Shown: positions 25,347 to 35,388, counted from the stretch's first letter. The stretch: DNA of 64,000 nt from DATFVA01 sp963747755 (GCA_963747755.1 CAVVGK010000004.1:1-64000), one strand, 5' to 3'. Made by a program: numbers and translations. The notes: generated from the letters alone by a model not told the origin.

Positions 25347-28300
25347 TTATTTACCGTGACAATGTTTGTATTTCTTTCCGCTGCCGCAGGGACAGGGATC
25401 ATTTCTCCCTACCTTATCAGCTACCTGTACGGGCTGGGGTCTGCCTCCCTGGTCGGGTGACGATTGTCCTGCTCTGCTTGCCGGTGAAGCCAACCCGATA
25501 TTATCAGCACTCTGCTTACTTTCAGTCATTCTTGCTGGCTGGCGTCTTCTGCGGTTCTGAACTTCTTCGGGTGCCTGCGGGAAGAATTTAAAAGCAAAGG
25601 ATACAACTTCATTTCTTACATCTTCCAGGAGTGCAACAAACAGCTTGAATGCTTCACCCTTATACTCTATCAAAGGATCCTTTTGGCCGTAAGCCCGGAG
25701 CCCAATACCTTCCTTAAGGTCATCCATTTCTCTCAGGTGTTCTTTCCACTTCTGGTCTATCACACTTAACACTGCATACCGCTCCAGCCTTGCCATCAGT
25801 TCCGAGCCGATCATTTCCTCTTTTTTGCGGTAAAACGTCTTCGCATTTTCCAGTATCCGGTTTACAACGCCTTCCTTCCCAAGCTCCTCAAATTCGGTGG
25901 ACTGAAGTTTAACTTCAACAAGGAGTTTCTGAAGAATTTCCTCTCTGATGGCTTCATCCTGCACTTCATCAAAATTCAGATTGACTACTTCTGCTACATA
26001 CTCTTCAAGGTAATCAAATATTTCACTCTTTAATCTATCGCCTGCAAGTGCTCTTTGCCGGCGTGTATAAATTACCTCTCTCTGCTGGTTCATCGTATCA
26101 TCGTATTCAAGCAGTCTTTTACGAATTGCAAAGTTGTTTTCCTCAACTTTCTTCTGCGCTCTTTCAACCGACTTTGTGATAAGGGGATGCTGGATAACCT
26201 CGCCTTCCTTAATACCTATTCTCCCCATAACCGAAGAGATCCTGTCGCTTCCGAAAAGTCTCATCAGGTCATCTTCAAGGGATATAAAAAACTTAGTAGT
26301 GCCCGGATCGCCCTGTCTTCCCGAACGTCCTCTCAGCTGCCGGTCTATTCTTCGTGATTCATGTCTTTCCGTTCCAAGGATAAATAGTCCGCCTCTGTCT
26401 TTAACACCTGTACCCAGTTTAATATCAGTACCGCGGCCTGCCATATTGGTTGCAATCGTTACCGCGCTAACTTCACCGGCATGCGCAACAACCTCAGCCT
26501 CACGCTGATGCTGCTTGGCATTTAATACATTGTGGGCTATCCCCTTCCTCTTAAGCATCCTGGAGATGGTTTCGGAAACTTCTACAGAAGTAGTACCCAC
26601 CAGTACAGGTCTGCCTTCCTTCTTTAATTCCTCGATTTTTTCAATAACTGCATTATATTTTTCACGTTTTGTTCTGAAAACCGCATCATCCTGGTCATCT
26701 CTTACAACAGGCCTGTTCGTAGGAACAACCACAACTTCAAGTTTGTAAATTTCGAAAAACTCGCCCTCTTCGGTTTCTGCAGTACCCGTCATTCCAGCGA
26801 GTTTATTATACATTCTGAAGTAATTCTGCAGGGTGATTGTGGCAAGTGTCTGACTGTCGCGCTCAACCTTCACATTCTCTTTAGCTTCAATAGCCTGGTG
26901 AAGTCCGTCGGAATATCTTCTGCCCGGAAGTATACGTCCTGTGAACTCATCGACGATAGCTATCTTACCGTCCTCAGTAACAACATACTCATCATCTTTT
27001 TCAAATAAGGTGTAGGCTTTCAGAAGCTGGTGGATCGTATGTATCCTATCGCTGCTCTCTGAATAATTATGATAGAGAATATCTTTCTGTCTTATTTTTT
27101 CTTCTTCAGTTATTGATTCATCATTTTCAAGCTTGCTGATTTCCGTACCAAGGTCAGGAAGTATGAAGAAGTTTTTCTCCATCCCGCTTCCCTTAGCAAG
27201 TTCTTCTCTTCCTTTTTCAGTAAGATCGATTGTATTATTTTTTTCATCTATGACAAAGAAAAGCTCATCATCGATGATATGCATATTCTTGGCTTTTTCC
27301 CTTAGGAATTCCATCTCAGTAGATTGCTGCAGTTTTTTATTCTCAGGTTCACTTAACAGCTTCGCCAGTTTACTGTGTTTTGGAAGTCCCCTGCTTGCAC
27401 GTAGGAGTTGTATTCCCGCTTCGGATACATTTACTTTTCCATTTCCACCATCGGAAAGATAATTTTCAGCTTCCTGCACTAATTTAGAAACGAGGCCTGT
27501 CTGCAGTCTGTATAAACGCTCAACCTTAGGCTTCATCTCATTAAATTTCTGATCATCAACCTCAACAGGTCCTGAAATAATAAGAGGTGTTCTTGCTTCA
27601 TCAATTAAAACAGAATCAACTTCATCCACAATTGCATAGTTATGAGGACGCTGAACCTGGTATTCCTTATCGATCGACATATTATCTCGCAGGTAATCGA
27701 AGCCGAATTCATTATTCGTTCCGTAAGTTATATCACAGGCATACATTTGCTGCCTTTGCTCCGAATTCATCGTGTTGATAATACAGCCAACAGTAAGACC
27801 ATGGAATTTGAAGATTTCGCCCATCCACTCCGAGTCACGTTTAGCCAGATAATCGTTAACCGTAACAAGGTGAACTCCGCGTCCGGTAAGCGCATTGAGA
27901 TAAAGGGGCAAAGTAGCAACGAGAGTTTTTCCTTCACCGGTAGCCATTTCAGCAATCTTTCCCTGGTGAAGGACCACGCCGCCCATAAGCTGAACGTCAT
28001 AGGGCACCATATCCCAGGTAGTTTTAGTTCCGGCAACAATCCACGATTGCCCAACCAATTTCTCGCAGGTCAGTTTTACTACCGCAAAAGCTTCCGGCAG
28101 CAGCTGATCCAGAATTTCCTCGTATTTATCATTTAGTTCCTCCTCAAGAGCATCAAGCTCGTCATAAGCAGAATTTCTGTCAAAATCCTCATCTGATTGG
28201 AGATGTGTTTTTATTTCATCAATCTTTGTCCTGGTTTCAGCGGTATATTCCTGAATTTTCTCTTTGAATTCGGGTGTTTTAGCCTTTAATTCATCGTCAG

Positions 28301-28412
28301 AAAGGCCCTTTAACTTCTCGTATTCCTGGTTAATCTCTACGGCCACCGGTGATAGGATTTTAACGTCTTTCGAGTGTTTATCGCCAAAAACCTTCTTAAT
28401 AATATTTATCAT
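25347..28412 (-). CDS. secA: Preprotein translocase ATPase SecA
   Basis: SecA drives proteins through SecYEG with ATP. The 1021-residue protein has Walker A MATGEGKT (to Thr163), the DEAD-like segment VDEVDSVLIDEARTPLIISG, the helicase motif GRGTDIKLG and RQLRGRSGRQGDPG, and the C-terminal zinc-binding SEC-C motif CPCGSGKKYKHCHG that contacts SecB or ribosomes. It is longer than the 901-residue E. coli protein because of an insert at about 315-420, as in related phyla. It lies 11 bases upstream of the P-II gene. Confidence 0.98.
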   Translation of the reverse strand: MINIIKKVFGDKHSKDVKILSPVAVEINQEYEKLKGLSDDELKAKTPEFKEKIQEYTAETRTKIDEIKTHLQSDEDFDRNSAYDELDALEEELNDKYEEILDQLLPEAFAVVKLTCEKLVGQSWIVAGTKTTWDMVPYDVQLMGGVVLHQGKIAEMATGEGKTLVATLPLYLNALTGRGVHLVTVNDYLAKRDSEWMGEIFKFHGLTVGCIINTMNSEQRQQMYACDITYGTNNEFGFDYLRDNMSIDKEYQVQRPHNYAIVDEVDSVLIDEARTPLIISGPVEVDDQKFNEMKPKVERLYRLQTGLVSKLVQEAENYLSDGGNGKVNVSEAGIQLLRASRGLPKHSKLAKLLSEPENKKLQQSTEMEFLREKAKNMHIIDDELFFVIDEKNNTIDLTEKGREELAKGSGMEKNFFILPDLGTEISKLENDESITEEEKIRQKDILYHNYSESSDRIHTIHQLLKAYTLFEKDDEYVVTEDGKIAIVDEFTGRILPGRRYSDGLHQAIEAKENVKVERDSQTLATITLQNYFRMYNKLAGMTGTAETEEGEFFEIYKLEVVVVPTNRPVVRDDQDDAVFRTKREKYNAVIEKIEELKKEGRPVLVGTTSVEVSETISRMLKRKGIAHNVLNAKQHQREAEVVAHAGEVSAVTIATNMAGRGTDIKLGTGVKDRGGLFILGTERHESRRIDRQLRGRSGRQGDPGTTKFFISLEDDLMRLFGSDRISSVMGRIGIKEGEVIQHPLITKSVERAQKKVEENNFAIRKRLLEYDDTMNQQREVIYTRRQRALAGDRLKSEIFDYLEEYVAEVVNLNFDEVQDEAIREEILQKLLVEVKLQSTEFEELGKEGVVNRILENAKTFYRKKEEMIGSELMARLERYAVLSVIDQKWKEHLREMDDLKEGIGLRAYGQKDPLIEYKGEAFKLFVALLEDVRNEVVSFAFKFFPQAPEEVQNRRRRQPARMTESKQSADNIGLASPASRAGQSSPDQGGRPQPVQVADKVGRNDPCPCGSGKKYKHCHGK

Positions 28413-28633
28413 TTTTACTCAATTTCTCCGTTGGTGTTGAACATCAAAATTACACATTGGGCATTTGAATTGCAATTTAGGAAGCTTTCCCTATTTGTTG
28501 TCCTAGCTTTTCTTTTAAAGAAGATACTTACAGAGAAGTTAAAAGTTTCCAGCCATTTTCGGCTTCATACTTTGAAAATCACATGTGATTTTTACTAATT
28601 GACTCTCTGCTCTCAATTTGTTTTATAGGGGGT

Positions 28634-28647
28634 GAGAAATTTTTCTC
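28634..28647. promoter_or_regulatory. Inverted repeat upstream of the small exported protein
   Basis: GAGAAA, two bases, TTTCTC forms a perfect six-base dyad about 34 bases before the ATG at 28681. A TATAAT-like sequence follows at about 28661-28669. The position suits an operator or a short mRNA hairpin; the binding factor is unknown. Confidence 0.35.
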
Positions 28648-28680
28648 ATAAACCAAATTATATATAATAATTCGAAAGGT

Positions 28681-29085
28681 ATGAATATGTTTAAGATCGA
28701 TTTGAACAGGCTTGCAGCGACTCTGCTTTGTGCATTTGTCTTTTTCCTTGGAGCAAATTTATATGCACAGGATAATGATATGAACCAGAGCAAGCAGAAT
28801 GATACCTATAAGGACAATGCACAGAAATGGACGACTCAGTTAAATCAGAAAGTAAACCTCACCCAGGATCAGCAGACACGGGTCCAGGGTATTCTCGTAG
28901 ATTATCAGAATGCAAAAGCAAATACAGATATGAATAACTATGATAAGCTTCAGCAGACTTATGATCAGAGGATCCAAACTGTATTAAATGATGATCAGAA
29001 ACAAACTTACAAGGATTATAGCGCTGAGTGGTGGAAGTCGATGTCTAAACCGGCTGCTGAAACTCCTGAAAAAGATACGTATTAA
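28681..29085 (+). CDS. Small exported helical protein, Spy/LTXXQ-like
   Basis: The 134-residue protein has a signal peptide (cleavage near NLYAQ, about residue 30) and a Gln-rich, highly charged helical body. NQKVNLTQDQQTRVQGILVD and NDDQKQTYKDYSAEW resemble the LTxxQ motifs of Spy/CpxP periplasmic chaperones, though the match is weak. ATG 28687 is an alternative start. It is monocistronic: its own promoter region lies upstream and a strong terminator follows. Confidence 0.72.
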   Translation: MNMFKIDLNRLAATLLCAFVFFLGANLYAQDNDMNQSKQNDTYKDNAQKWTTQLNQKVNLTQDQQTRVQGILVDYQNAKANTDMNNYDKLQQTYDQRIQTVLNDDQKQTYKDYSAEWWKSMSKPAAETPEKDTY

Positions 29086-29104
29086 TATTTTTTAAGCTGC
29101 TCTT

Positions 29105-29145
29105 AAAAGCATACCGGGATCTCTTCTGGTATGCTTTTTCTTTTT
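29105..29145 (+). terminator. Intrinsic terminator of the small exported protein gene
   Basis: AAAAGCATACC pairs with GGTATGCTTTT around a 12-base loop and is followed by a T-rich tail (TTCTTTTT). It lies 19 bases beyond the stop codon. Confidence 0.88.
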
Positions 29146-29180
29146 AAATCAGATATTTTATGTTTCCTTTTCAGAAGTTT

Positions 29181-29461
29181 ATTCCCTACGGGAATACGGT
29201 TCAGGCCACTTGATATAAATGTTACAAATGTTTATTCCCAAAGGGAATATAGTAAAGCGCTGTGAAGCTCTTAAACATCTGCTATCCCGGTTTGTAACTT
29301 TGGTTACCTGCCCGCTTCCTAATCCCGGAGGGATTTAACGTTTGTAACTTCAGTTGTCCCTCTGCTTCCTAATCCCGGACGGATTTAATGTTTGTAACTT
29401 GAGTTACCTGCCCGCTTCCTAATCCCGGGAAGGATTTAACGTTTGTAACTTCAGTTACCCC
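29181..29461. repeat. Palindrome-bearing repeats, including a 50-bp tandem array
   Basis: Units at 29291-29340, 29341-29390 and 29391-29441, plus 20 bases of a fourth, share the frame TTTGTAACTT..GTTACC..GCTTCCTAATCCCGG..GGATTTAA. Each holds an imperfect AATCCCGnnGGGATT dyad. Two related dyads, ATTCCCTACGGGAAT and ATTCCCAAAGGGAAT, precede the array at 29181 and 29234. The array is noncoding and ends about 70 bases before glnE. Confidence 0.85.
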
Positions 29462-29530
29462 AAAGATATGGAGCCTGTTAATTTTTTTATAACTTTCGGA
29501 TAGTTATGGAATATTATTATCAGCTTTAAT

Positions 29531-32335
29531 TTGCCTGTAAAAAAGAAAGAAATATTATCGGAAGATTTTATCCGGAAAATTATGCAGTTTTCCGGCGGTT
29601 ATTTTAATCAGGACCAGCTGGATGATCTCTTCTCTCATATCGAAAATGAGACAAAGAGACATCATTTCACACGTTCCTCGGAATCCAACCTTCTCAGGTT
29701 CATTTCTGCCGTTTATGATAAAGTTTCTTTTCTATCAGACTGCCAGAAGTATCCTCACTACATGGAACTAATAATTAGTCTGACTTCAAATAGTAATTAT
29801 TTAACTGATATCCTGGTACGGAACCCGGAATACTTTTACCTTATTGCAAATCCTTCAGCTCTTGAGAAAATCCTCACTACAAAACAATATTTTGCCTCTG
29901 TAACAGAAGCCGTGAGTTCTTTTAAATCTTTCGCCTCATCTATAAATGCTATAAGAAGATTAAAACGAAAAGAACTTCTCAGAATCGGTGCAAAGGATAT
30001 ATTTCTGAAAAAAGGAATCGAGGAAATTACAGGGGAATTAAGCAGTCTTGCCTCTGCCATAGCCTCCAGGTTATTCAGCCTCTGCTATCATCGTATTCTT
30101 GATAAATACAAGCTTGACCTTCCGGAGGACAAATACTGTCTTATCTCGCTGGGCAAGCTTGGAGGCAATGAACTAAATTATAGCTCCGATATCGACCTGA
30201 TGATTTTCTTTGATGAGAACAATACTCTTCCGGGAAATAAAGAGTACCAGGAAATCCTTAACCAAGCGGCTCTGCTCTTCGTCGAGTCTGCATCATCTCT
30301 TACAGAATACGGATATATCTACAGGGTGGATTTCCGGTTAAGGCCCGACGGAAGGAACTCCCCTCTCTGCCGCCGGCTTGTTGATTACCTTATCTATTAT
30401 GAAAGCCGCGGCGAGGACTGGGAAAGGCAGATGCTTATAAAATGCGGCTTCGTGTCAGGAAGCCTGGACCTGTTTACCAGGTTCAAAAAATATCTGGCTC
30501 CATTTATTTTCCCATCTTCTTTTAAGGTCTCTCCCCTCGAACAGGTGCGCAGGTTGAAACAGAACATTGAGAAGAACCTGAAGACTGAAGAAAACATCAA
30601 GCTCATTCCCGGAGGCATAAGAGATATTGAATTTTCTATTCAGGCACTTCAATTAATGAATGGAGGACGACTGGAAGATTTACGGACAGGGAATACACTT
30701 GAGGCATTAAGGGAACTTAAGAAGCATAAATTTATCTCTGAAAAAGAAGCTGTCATCCTCGAAAATTCTTATATCTTTTACAGGAAGATAGAACATTACC
30801 TGCAGCTTATGAACGATACACAAACTCATCTGATTCCGTTAAAAGGCGAGATTACAGATAAGTTAAGCGTGTACCTCGGGTTCAGAAATGCTGGTGAATT
30901 TCACGAAGAAGTTAAAAGAAAACGAAAGAATGTACAGATAATTTATACCTCCATTACGGGCAATGGCAAACAGAAACATGTGGAGACTGAGGAGGATATA
31001 AATTTCAAAAATAAGGCAGCAGCTGAGAGAGATCTAATGTATCTCCGGGAAGGAAAAGGACTCCTTGGCACAAAAGAGTTCGATAAACACTCAATAGAAG
31101 CATTCGAAAAAATAAGCAGTGCACTGTATACTTATTTAAAAAGTTCAGATGAGCCAGAGCTTGTTCTTAGTAACTTTGTCAGGGTGATACGACAGGCAAA
31201 ATTTCCTTCGATATGGTATGATCAGTTCAGGGATAATAAATTTTTTAAAGCATTTCTTAGCATTTGTGAATATTCCCAATGGAGTGTTGACCTTTTTGCG
31301 GAAGATAAGTCGCTTCGCGAGATCTTTCTTTCGAAAAGGATATTTGATAAAGTCGATCTGACCGGCTCCCTCACCTATAAGGAATTTCTTTTTTTGATGC
31401 TGACAGGATTCACTCTTGAAATCATAAAAGCTGAACGCGTTTCTTATCTCCTTTCAAAATACTCAGCTGCGAAAATCAGAAATACTGTTTTTGAGCTTAA
31501 CAGACACAATTTCCTGGAAGGACATTATATGATCGGGGCAATGGGAAGTCTGGGTTCCGGTGAGATGACTTTTACTTCAGACATCGATCTCATATTTATT
31601 ACGGATAACCTCCTTAAGCATCCGGAGGAGCAAAAAATATTTGTTGATTTTCTTTCGAAATTAAGAGAAGAGTTTAGACCTGCTGAAGTTGACTGCAGGC
31701 TGAGACCCGAGGGAAAAAGCGGTATGCTGGTCTGGGATGCGGACGCATACGTAAACTACATCCTGTCCAGGGCACGCACCTGGGAGCTCCAGGCCTTCAC
31801 CAAGCTTAGTTTTATTGCCGGCAGCAGAAAACTCTTTAATAAGATCACCAGGGCGGTTGTAAGAAGGTTAAAGAGTGAAAATGAGCAAAAAATCAGGTCG
31901 GAATTAAAAGAGATGAGAAGGAAACTGCTGCCAGCCGGAGGGACGCTTCAAGGTATGATAAACCTGAAAAAAAGCAACGGCGGGCTTACAGATATTGAAT
32001 TTATCTCTCAATATTTGATACTTTGCAATCCTCTTTCATATAATAAACTAAGATCAAAAGATATAAATAAAACATTGACAGTGCTGGCGAAGCAAATGCC
32101 TCAGTATGAAAATGACTTAAAAATGCTGATCAATAATCACAGGTTTCTTAAGTCATTTATACTGAATTACCAGGATATATTTCATCAGACAAGTTCGATA
32201 ATAACAAGAAAGGATGTACGATTCGCAAAAATGGAAAAGAAGATGAGCCTGAACGAAAATGATAGTCTTGAAAATAAATTATTCCGTGTGATAAATCAGA
32301 ATTCCGCTTTATACACAAAATTTTTCGGGAAGTAA
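29531..32335 (+). CDS. glnE: Glutamine synthetase adenylyltransferase/deadenylylase
   Basis: GlnE attaches or removes AMP on glutamine synthetase in response to P-II state. The 934-residue protein has the expected two nucleotidyltransferase domains: an N-terminal one with SLGKLGGNELNYSSDIDLM (deadenylylase half) and a C-terminal one with GSLGSGEMTFTSDIDLIFI (adenylylase half). Each has the G-S/G-x9-DID pattern, with a helical linker between. The start is uncertain: TTG 29531 or ATG 29582; no clear ribosome binding site decides it. The DUF2723 gene follows after two bases. Confidence 0.93.
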   Translation: MPVKKKEILSEDFIRKIMQFSGGYFNQDQLDDLFSHIENETKRHHFTRSSESNLLRFISAVYDKVSFLSDCQKYPHYMELIISLTSNSNYLTDILVRNPEYFYLIANPSALEKILTTKQYFASVTEAVSSFKSFASSINAIRRLKRKELLRIGAKDIFLKKGIEEITGELSSLASAIASRLFSLCYHRILDKYKLDLPEDKYCLISLGKLGGNELNYSSDIDLMIFFDENNTLPGNKEYQEILNQAALLFVESASSLTEYGYIYRVDFRLRPDGRNSPLCRRLVDYLIYYESRGEDWERQMLIKCGFVSGSLDLFTRFKKYLAPFIFPSSFKVSPLEQVRRLKQNIEKNLKTEENIKLIPGGIRDIEFSIQALQLMNGGRLEDLRTGNTLEALRELKKHKFISEKEAVILENSYIFYRKIEHYLQLMNDTQTHLIPLKGEITDKLSVYLGFRNAGEFHEEVKRKRKNVQIIYTSITGNGKQKHVETEEDINFKNKAAAERDLMYLREGKGLLGTKEFDKHSIEAFEKISSALYTYLKSSDEPELVLSNFVRVIRQAKFPSIWYDQFRDNKFFKAFLSICEYSQWSVDLFAEDKSLREIFLSKRIFDKVDLTGSLTYKEFLFLMLTGFTLEIIKAERVSYLLSKYSAAKIRNTVFELNRHNFLEGHYMIGAMGSLGSGEMTFTSDIDLIFITDNLLKHPEEQKIFVDFLSKLREEFRPAEVDCRLRPEGKSGMLVWDADAYVNYILSRARTWELQAFTKLSFIAGSRKLFNKITRAVVRRLKSENEQKIRSELKEMRRKLLPAGGTLQGMINLKKSNGGLTDIEFISQYLILCNPLSYNKLRSKDINKTLTVLAKQMPQYENDLKMLINNHRFLKSFILNYQDIFHQTSSIITRKDVRFAKMEKKMSLNENDSLENKLFRVINQNSALYTKFFGK

Positions 32336-32337
32336 TA

Positions 32338-34275
32338 ATGGTATTTCTAAAAAAATATTATGCTGCACTAACTGCTTTACTGGTCTTTATCTTATACATG
32401 ATAACCATTGCTCCCTCTATTATTCAAATCGACGCGGGCGAACTTACAGCAGTCCAGTCTCTTTTAGGCATAGCTCACCCGACAGGTTATCCTCTCTTTA
32501 CAATGATAGGTTATTTATTTTCAAAGATTCCTCTGCCTTTTTCGACCGCACTTCAGATGAATATACTTGCCGCTTTATGGTGCAGCCTGGGAGTTGCACT
32601 GTTTGTATATACATCTAAATTCATCCTTGATAACCTGGAGAAATTCGCTGCTCCGAAAAAAGGCAGAAGTAAAAAAGAAGTCAAAACAAAAAGTAAGGAG
32701 AAAACAAGAACATCCGTTAAACCTGCCGTGCTGCCGGAATCTATAAAATACATTGCCTCTACGGGAGGAGGCATTTTGCTTGGTCTCAGCAGGACGTTCT
32801 GGTTTCAGAGCACCTCTGTAGAAGTATATTCGATGCATATTTTTCTGATCAGCCTGATAATATTAATTCTACTTAAAGCGTACACTTATGAGGGAGAAAA
32901 AAAGCTCTTCTCTGTAAAAAATCCATGGATCATCCTCGCTATTACACTGGCCCTGGGGTTCAGCAATCATATGACAACCCTGCTGATTTTACCGGGAATC
33001 GCTTACCTTTATTTTTCAAAGGAGAAGTCAAATGCAGTCAGCCTCCGGCAGCTGGGAATAATGCTTCTTGTGTTTTTCGGACTTCTGGTTGTTTTTTACA
33101 GTTATCTTCCAATAAGGGCTTCAATGAATCCCTCTATCAACTGGGGAAATCCTATTGACCTTGAGAGGATTATGCGGCACATCAGCGGCAAGCAGTATCA
33201 GGTCTGGTTGTTTTCTTCAACCGAAGCCGCTAAAAAGCAGCTGGCTTACTTTGTCAACAATCTTCCTTCAGAATTTACTTTTTCATTGATACTAAGTCTG
33301 ATCGGCGTATTCATAGCTTTTTTAAGGGCAAGGAAATTAGCATGGTTCCTGTTTGTTACCTTTCTGTTTACCGTAGCCTATTCGATTAATTATGATATAA
33401 ATGATATCGATTCATACTTCCTGCTGGCTTATATAATGCTTGCGTACTTTGCTGTTTTCGGTATAGTTAAGATTTATGAAATTATTCAGCAGGAAAAATA
33501 TAAGACAGCGGCCGCGGCCGGATTGATAATTTTATTAGCCGCCGGAGAATTTTTTATTAATTACAAGGATGTTGATCAGAGCGGGACATACACCTTTGAG
33601 GACTATACAAAAGCAGTTATTTCCAGTACTGATAATAATTCTGTTATCTTAAGCTATTTGTGGGATTACCTTATCTCACCCTCATATTATTTTCAATATG
33701 TGGAAGGATTTCGAACAGATGCCGCTATTATCGACAAAGAGCTGCTGAGGAGATCGTGGTATTTTAACCAGATTGAGTCAGACCATCCTGATGTAATCGC
33801 CGGGTTAAAAAAAGATATCGACCTGTTTAAGAATGCTCTCGTACCATTTGAAAGAGATGAGGACTATAATTCCAGTCTGCTTGAAGCATTGTATCGCAAG
33901 CTAATGACCGACCTTGTGTCATCGAATGTAGAAGGGAGGAGTTTTTATTTTCCACCTGAAATAGCTGAGAATGAGCTGAGGAACGGACAATTCAAACTAC
34001 CGGAAGGCTATACATATGTGCCTGACGTCCTGCTTTACAAAGTGGTGAAGACGAATGAATATGTTCCGGCTGATGATCCCGATTTCCATATCAGGTTCCC
34101 AAAATACGGGAATCATTATACAGATATGATACAGAACCTCGCGGGTTCGGTACTTGCATCAAGGGCTTTGTATGAACTTCGTTTTAATAAAATGGACAGG
34201 GCGAGACTTTACGTGAATAAAATTAAGTCAGAATTCCCGAAATATAATATTCCCTCAAGTCTGAGAGGTTTATAG
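32338..34275 (+). CDS. DUF2723 (GT117/TMEM260-like) membrane protein
   Basis: The 645-residue polytopic protein begins with the DUF2723 signature IAPSIIQIDAGELTAVQSLL and AHPTGYPLFTMIGYLF. Its invariant acidic residue and HPTGYP motif mark GT-C-type protein O-mannosyltransferase relatives. About ten membrane helices are followed by a soluble C-terminal region of about 230 residues. A basic Lys-rich loop (about residues 105-135) is an unusual insert. The protein may glycosylate exported proteins; this is inferred from the family. It converges on DUF4837 with only six bases between stops. Confidence 0.88.
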   Translation: MVFLKKYYAALTALLVFILYMITIAPSIIQIDAGELTAVQSLLGIAHPTGYPLFTMIGYLFSKIPLPFSTALQMNILAALWCSLGVALFVYTSKFILDNLEKFAAPKKGRSKKEVKTKSKEKTRTSVKPAVLPESIKYIASTGGGILLGLSRTFWFQSTSVEVYSMHIFLISLIILILLKAYTYEGEKKLFSVKNPWIILAITLALGFSNHMTTLLILPGIAYLYFSKEKSNAVSLRQLGIMLLVFFGLLVVFYSYLPIRASMNPSINWGNPIDLERIMRHISGKQYQVWLFSSTEAAKKQLAYFVNNLPSEFTFSLILSLIGVFIAFLRARKLAWFLFVTFLFTVAYSINYDINDIDSYFLLAYIMLAYFAVFGIVKIYEIIQQEKYKTAAAAGLIILLAAGEFFINYKDVDQSGTYTFEDYTKAVISSTDNNSVILSYLWDYLISPSYYFQYVEGFRTDAAIIDKELLRRSWYFNQIESDHPDVIAGLKKDIDLFKNALVPFERDEDYNSSLLEALYRKLMTDLVSSNVEGRSFYFPPEIAENELRNGQFKLPEGYTYVPDVLLYKVVKTNEYVPADDPDFHIRFPKYGNHYTDMIQNLAGSVLASRALYELRFNKMDRARLYVNKIKSEFPKYNIPSSLRGL

Positions 34276-34281
34276 AAAGTT

Positions 34282-35385
34282 TTACTCTTTTTTGTAATCT
34301 TCGGAGGCTTTAAGGAGCTCCTGCTTCTTGTCTTTATTAACTTCCGGGGCTGTCATGAATGACTGAAGTAGAACATCCATCTGCTGTATGAGATTCCGCT
34401 TGTAATATTTTGGAGCATATACTGAGCCGTCGAGCATGTAGAGCCGGTTAGTCTTTTCATCAAAGAAAGTATAATTGATAAACGGGCCTCCCATTCCCTT
34501 AATATTAAGTTCCCAGAGTCCCTGAGTAAATATGGCATATTTTCCATGAAAATTAACTTCGCTTGACATATAATAATCCGAAGCGATTATAACGTATGAA
34601 CTATCATCAGTCGTTCTATAAAACTTTTCTGTCATTCTGTTTCTTATCGCTCTGACAGAATCTTCTGTGAGGTAAGCGGGAGAAGCATTATCTATCCAAT
34701 GAATGAAGACCCAACGCTCCATGTCGCTGCCCGGAGATCTCCGGAGCCATACGAAATTATCCTGTGGGACGTCAAGAGCCAGTTTGAAGTCGGCCTGTAC
34801 ATAGATCAGCCAGCCGTATTCCTTCAGAAGCTTACCCTCGAGCGGTTTCTGTTCATATTTGGCATTATACAGACTTTGCTCCAGCCTATCATCCGAGACC
34901 TTTTGAAAAGCATAGAGGAGATTATCTTTATTATTCAGAATTTTGAATTCAAGATCCTGAGCAGTCGGGGCTGTAAGGATCATTACAAGCTGGCGTCGTG
35001 CCCATAAATTTTCTTTTTTTACTATAAAATCTTTCTCTTCCTGAATTTTCTGAATTGCAGCAGAATCCACATAAGTATGAATAAACTGTGAAGTAAGAGA
35101 ACCGGAATTCAGCGGGGCGATTATGAGTATATTTTTCTTATGGCGATATCGTTCAAGCTGGTTGGGAGAGATCCTTATAAGAGTAAATAATTTTTCAGGC
35201 TGGGGTGTATAAATTATCTTCTGAAATGCAGAATCGAGCGCCGGGAATAATTCAGCATACTCCGTGGAATCAGCAATCACGTAAATTTCATCTTCAAGTC
35301 CCTGCGCCGGCTTATTTGAAGTCTCACAGGCAGTAAAGTAAAAAACTGAAACTAAAGTAATTACAGCTATTAAAAGTTTATTCAT
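34282..35385 (-). CDS. DUF4837 lipoprotein
   Basis: The 367-residue protein has a lipoprotein signal (FYFTACETS) and the DUF4837 body, recognisable from EIYVIADSTEYAELFPALDS, the DRLEQSLYNAKYEQK segment and DNFVWLRRSPGSDMERWVFI. The family is restricted largely to Bacteroidota and relatives; its role is unknown. It lies three bases beyond the lipid-kinase gene and is the last gene of the leftward ftsH run. Confidence 0.88.
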   Translation of the reverse strand: MNKLLIAVITLVSVFYFTACETSNKPAQGLEDEIYVIADSTEYAELFPALDSAFQKIIYTPQPEKLFTLIRISPNQLERYRHKKNILIIAPLNSGSLTSQFIHTYVDSAAIQKIQEEKDFIVKKENLWARRQLVMILTAPTAQDLEFKILNNKDNLLYAFQKVSDDRLEQSLYNAKYEQKPLEGKLLKEYGWLIYVQADFKLALDVPQDNFVWLRRSPGSDMERWVFIHWIDNASPAYLTEDSVRAIRNRMTEKFYRTTDDSSYVIIASDYYMSSEVNFHGKYAIFTQGLWELNIKGMGGPFINYTFFDEKTNRLYMLDGSVYAPKYYKRNLIQQMDVLLQSFMTAPEVNKDKKQELLKASEDYKKE

Positions 35386-35388
35386 TCT

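Larger units (their letters stand above)
29086..29530. other. Intergenic region with terminator and palindromic repeats
   Basis: This 445-base region has no gene. It holds the terminator at 29105-29145, two ATTCCCnnnGGGAAT palindromes at 29181-29195 and 29234-29248, and a 50-base tandem array at 29291-29461. The last 70 bases are AT-rich and presumably hold the glnE promoter. Confidence 0.7.

Noticed and set aside
29291..29461. The 50-base tandem array as a CRISPR
   Set aside because: The whole 50-base unit repeats without unique spacers, and no cas genes are present.
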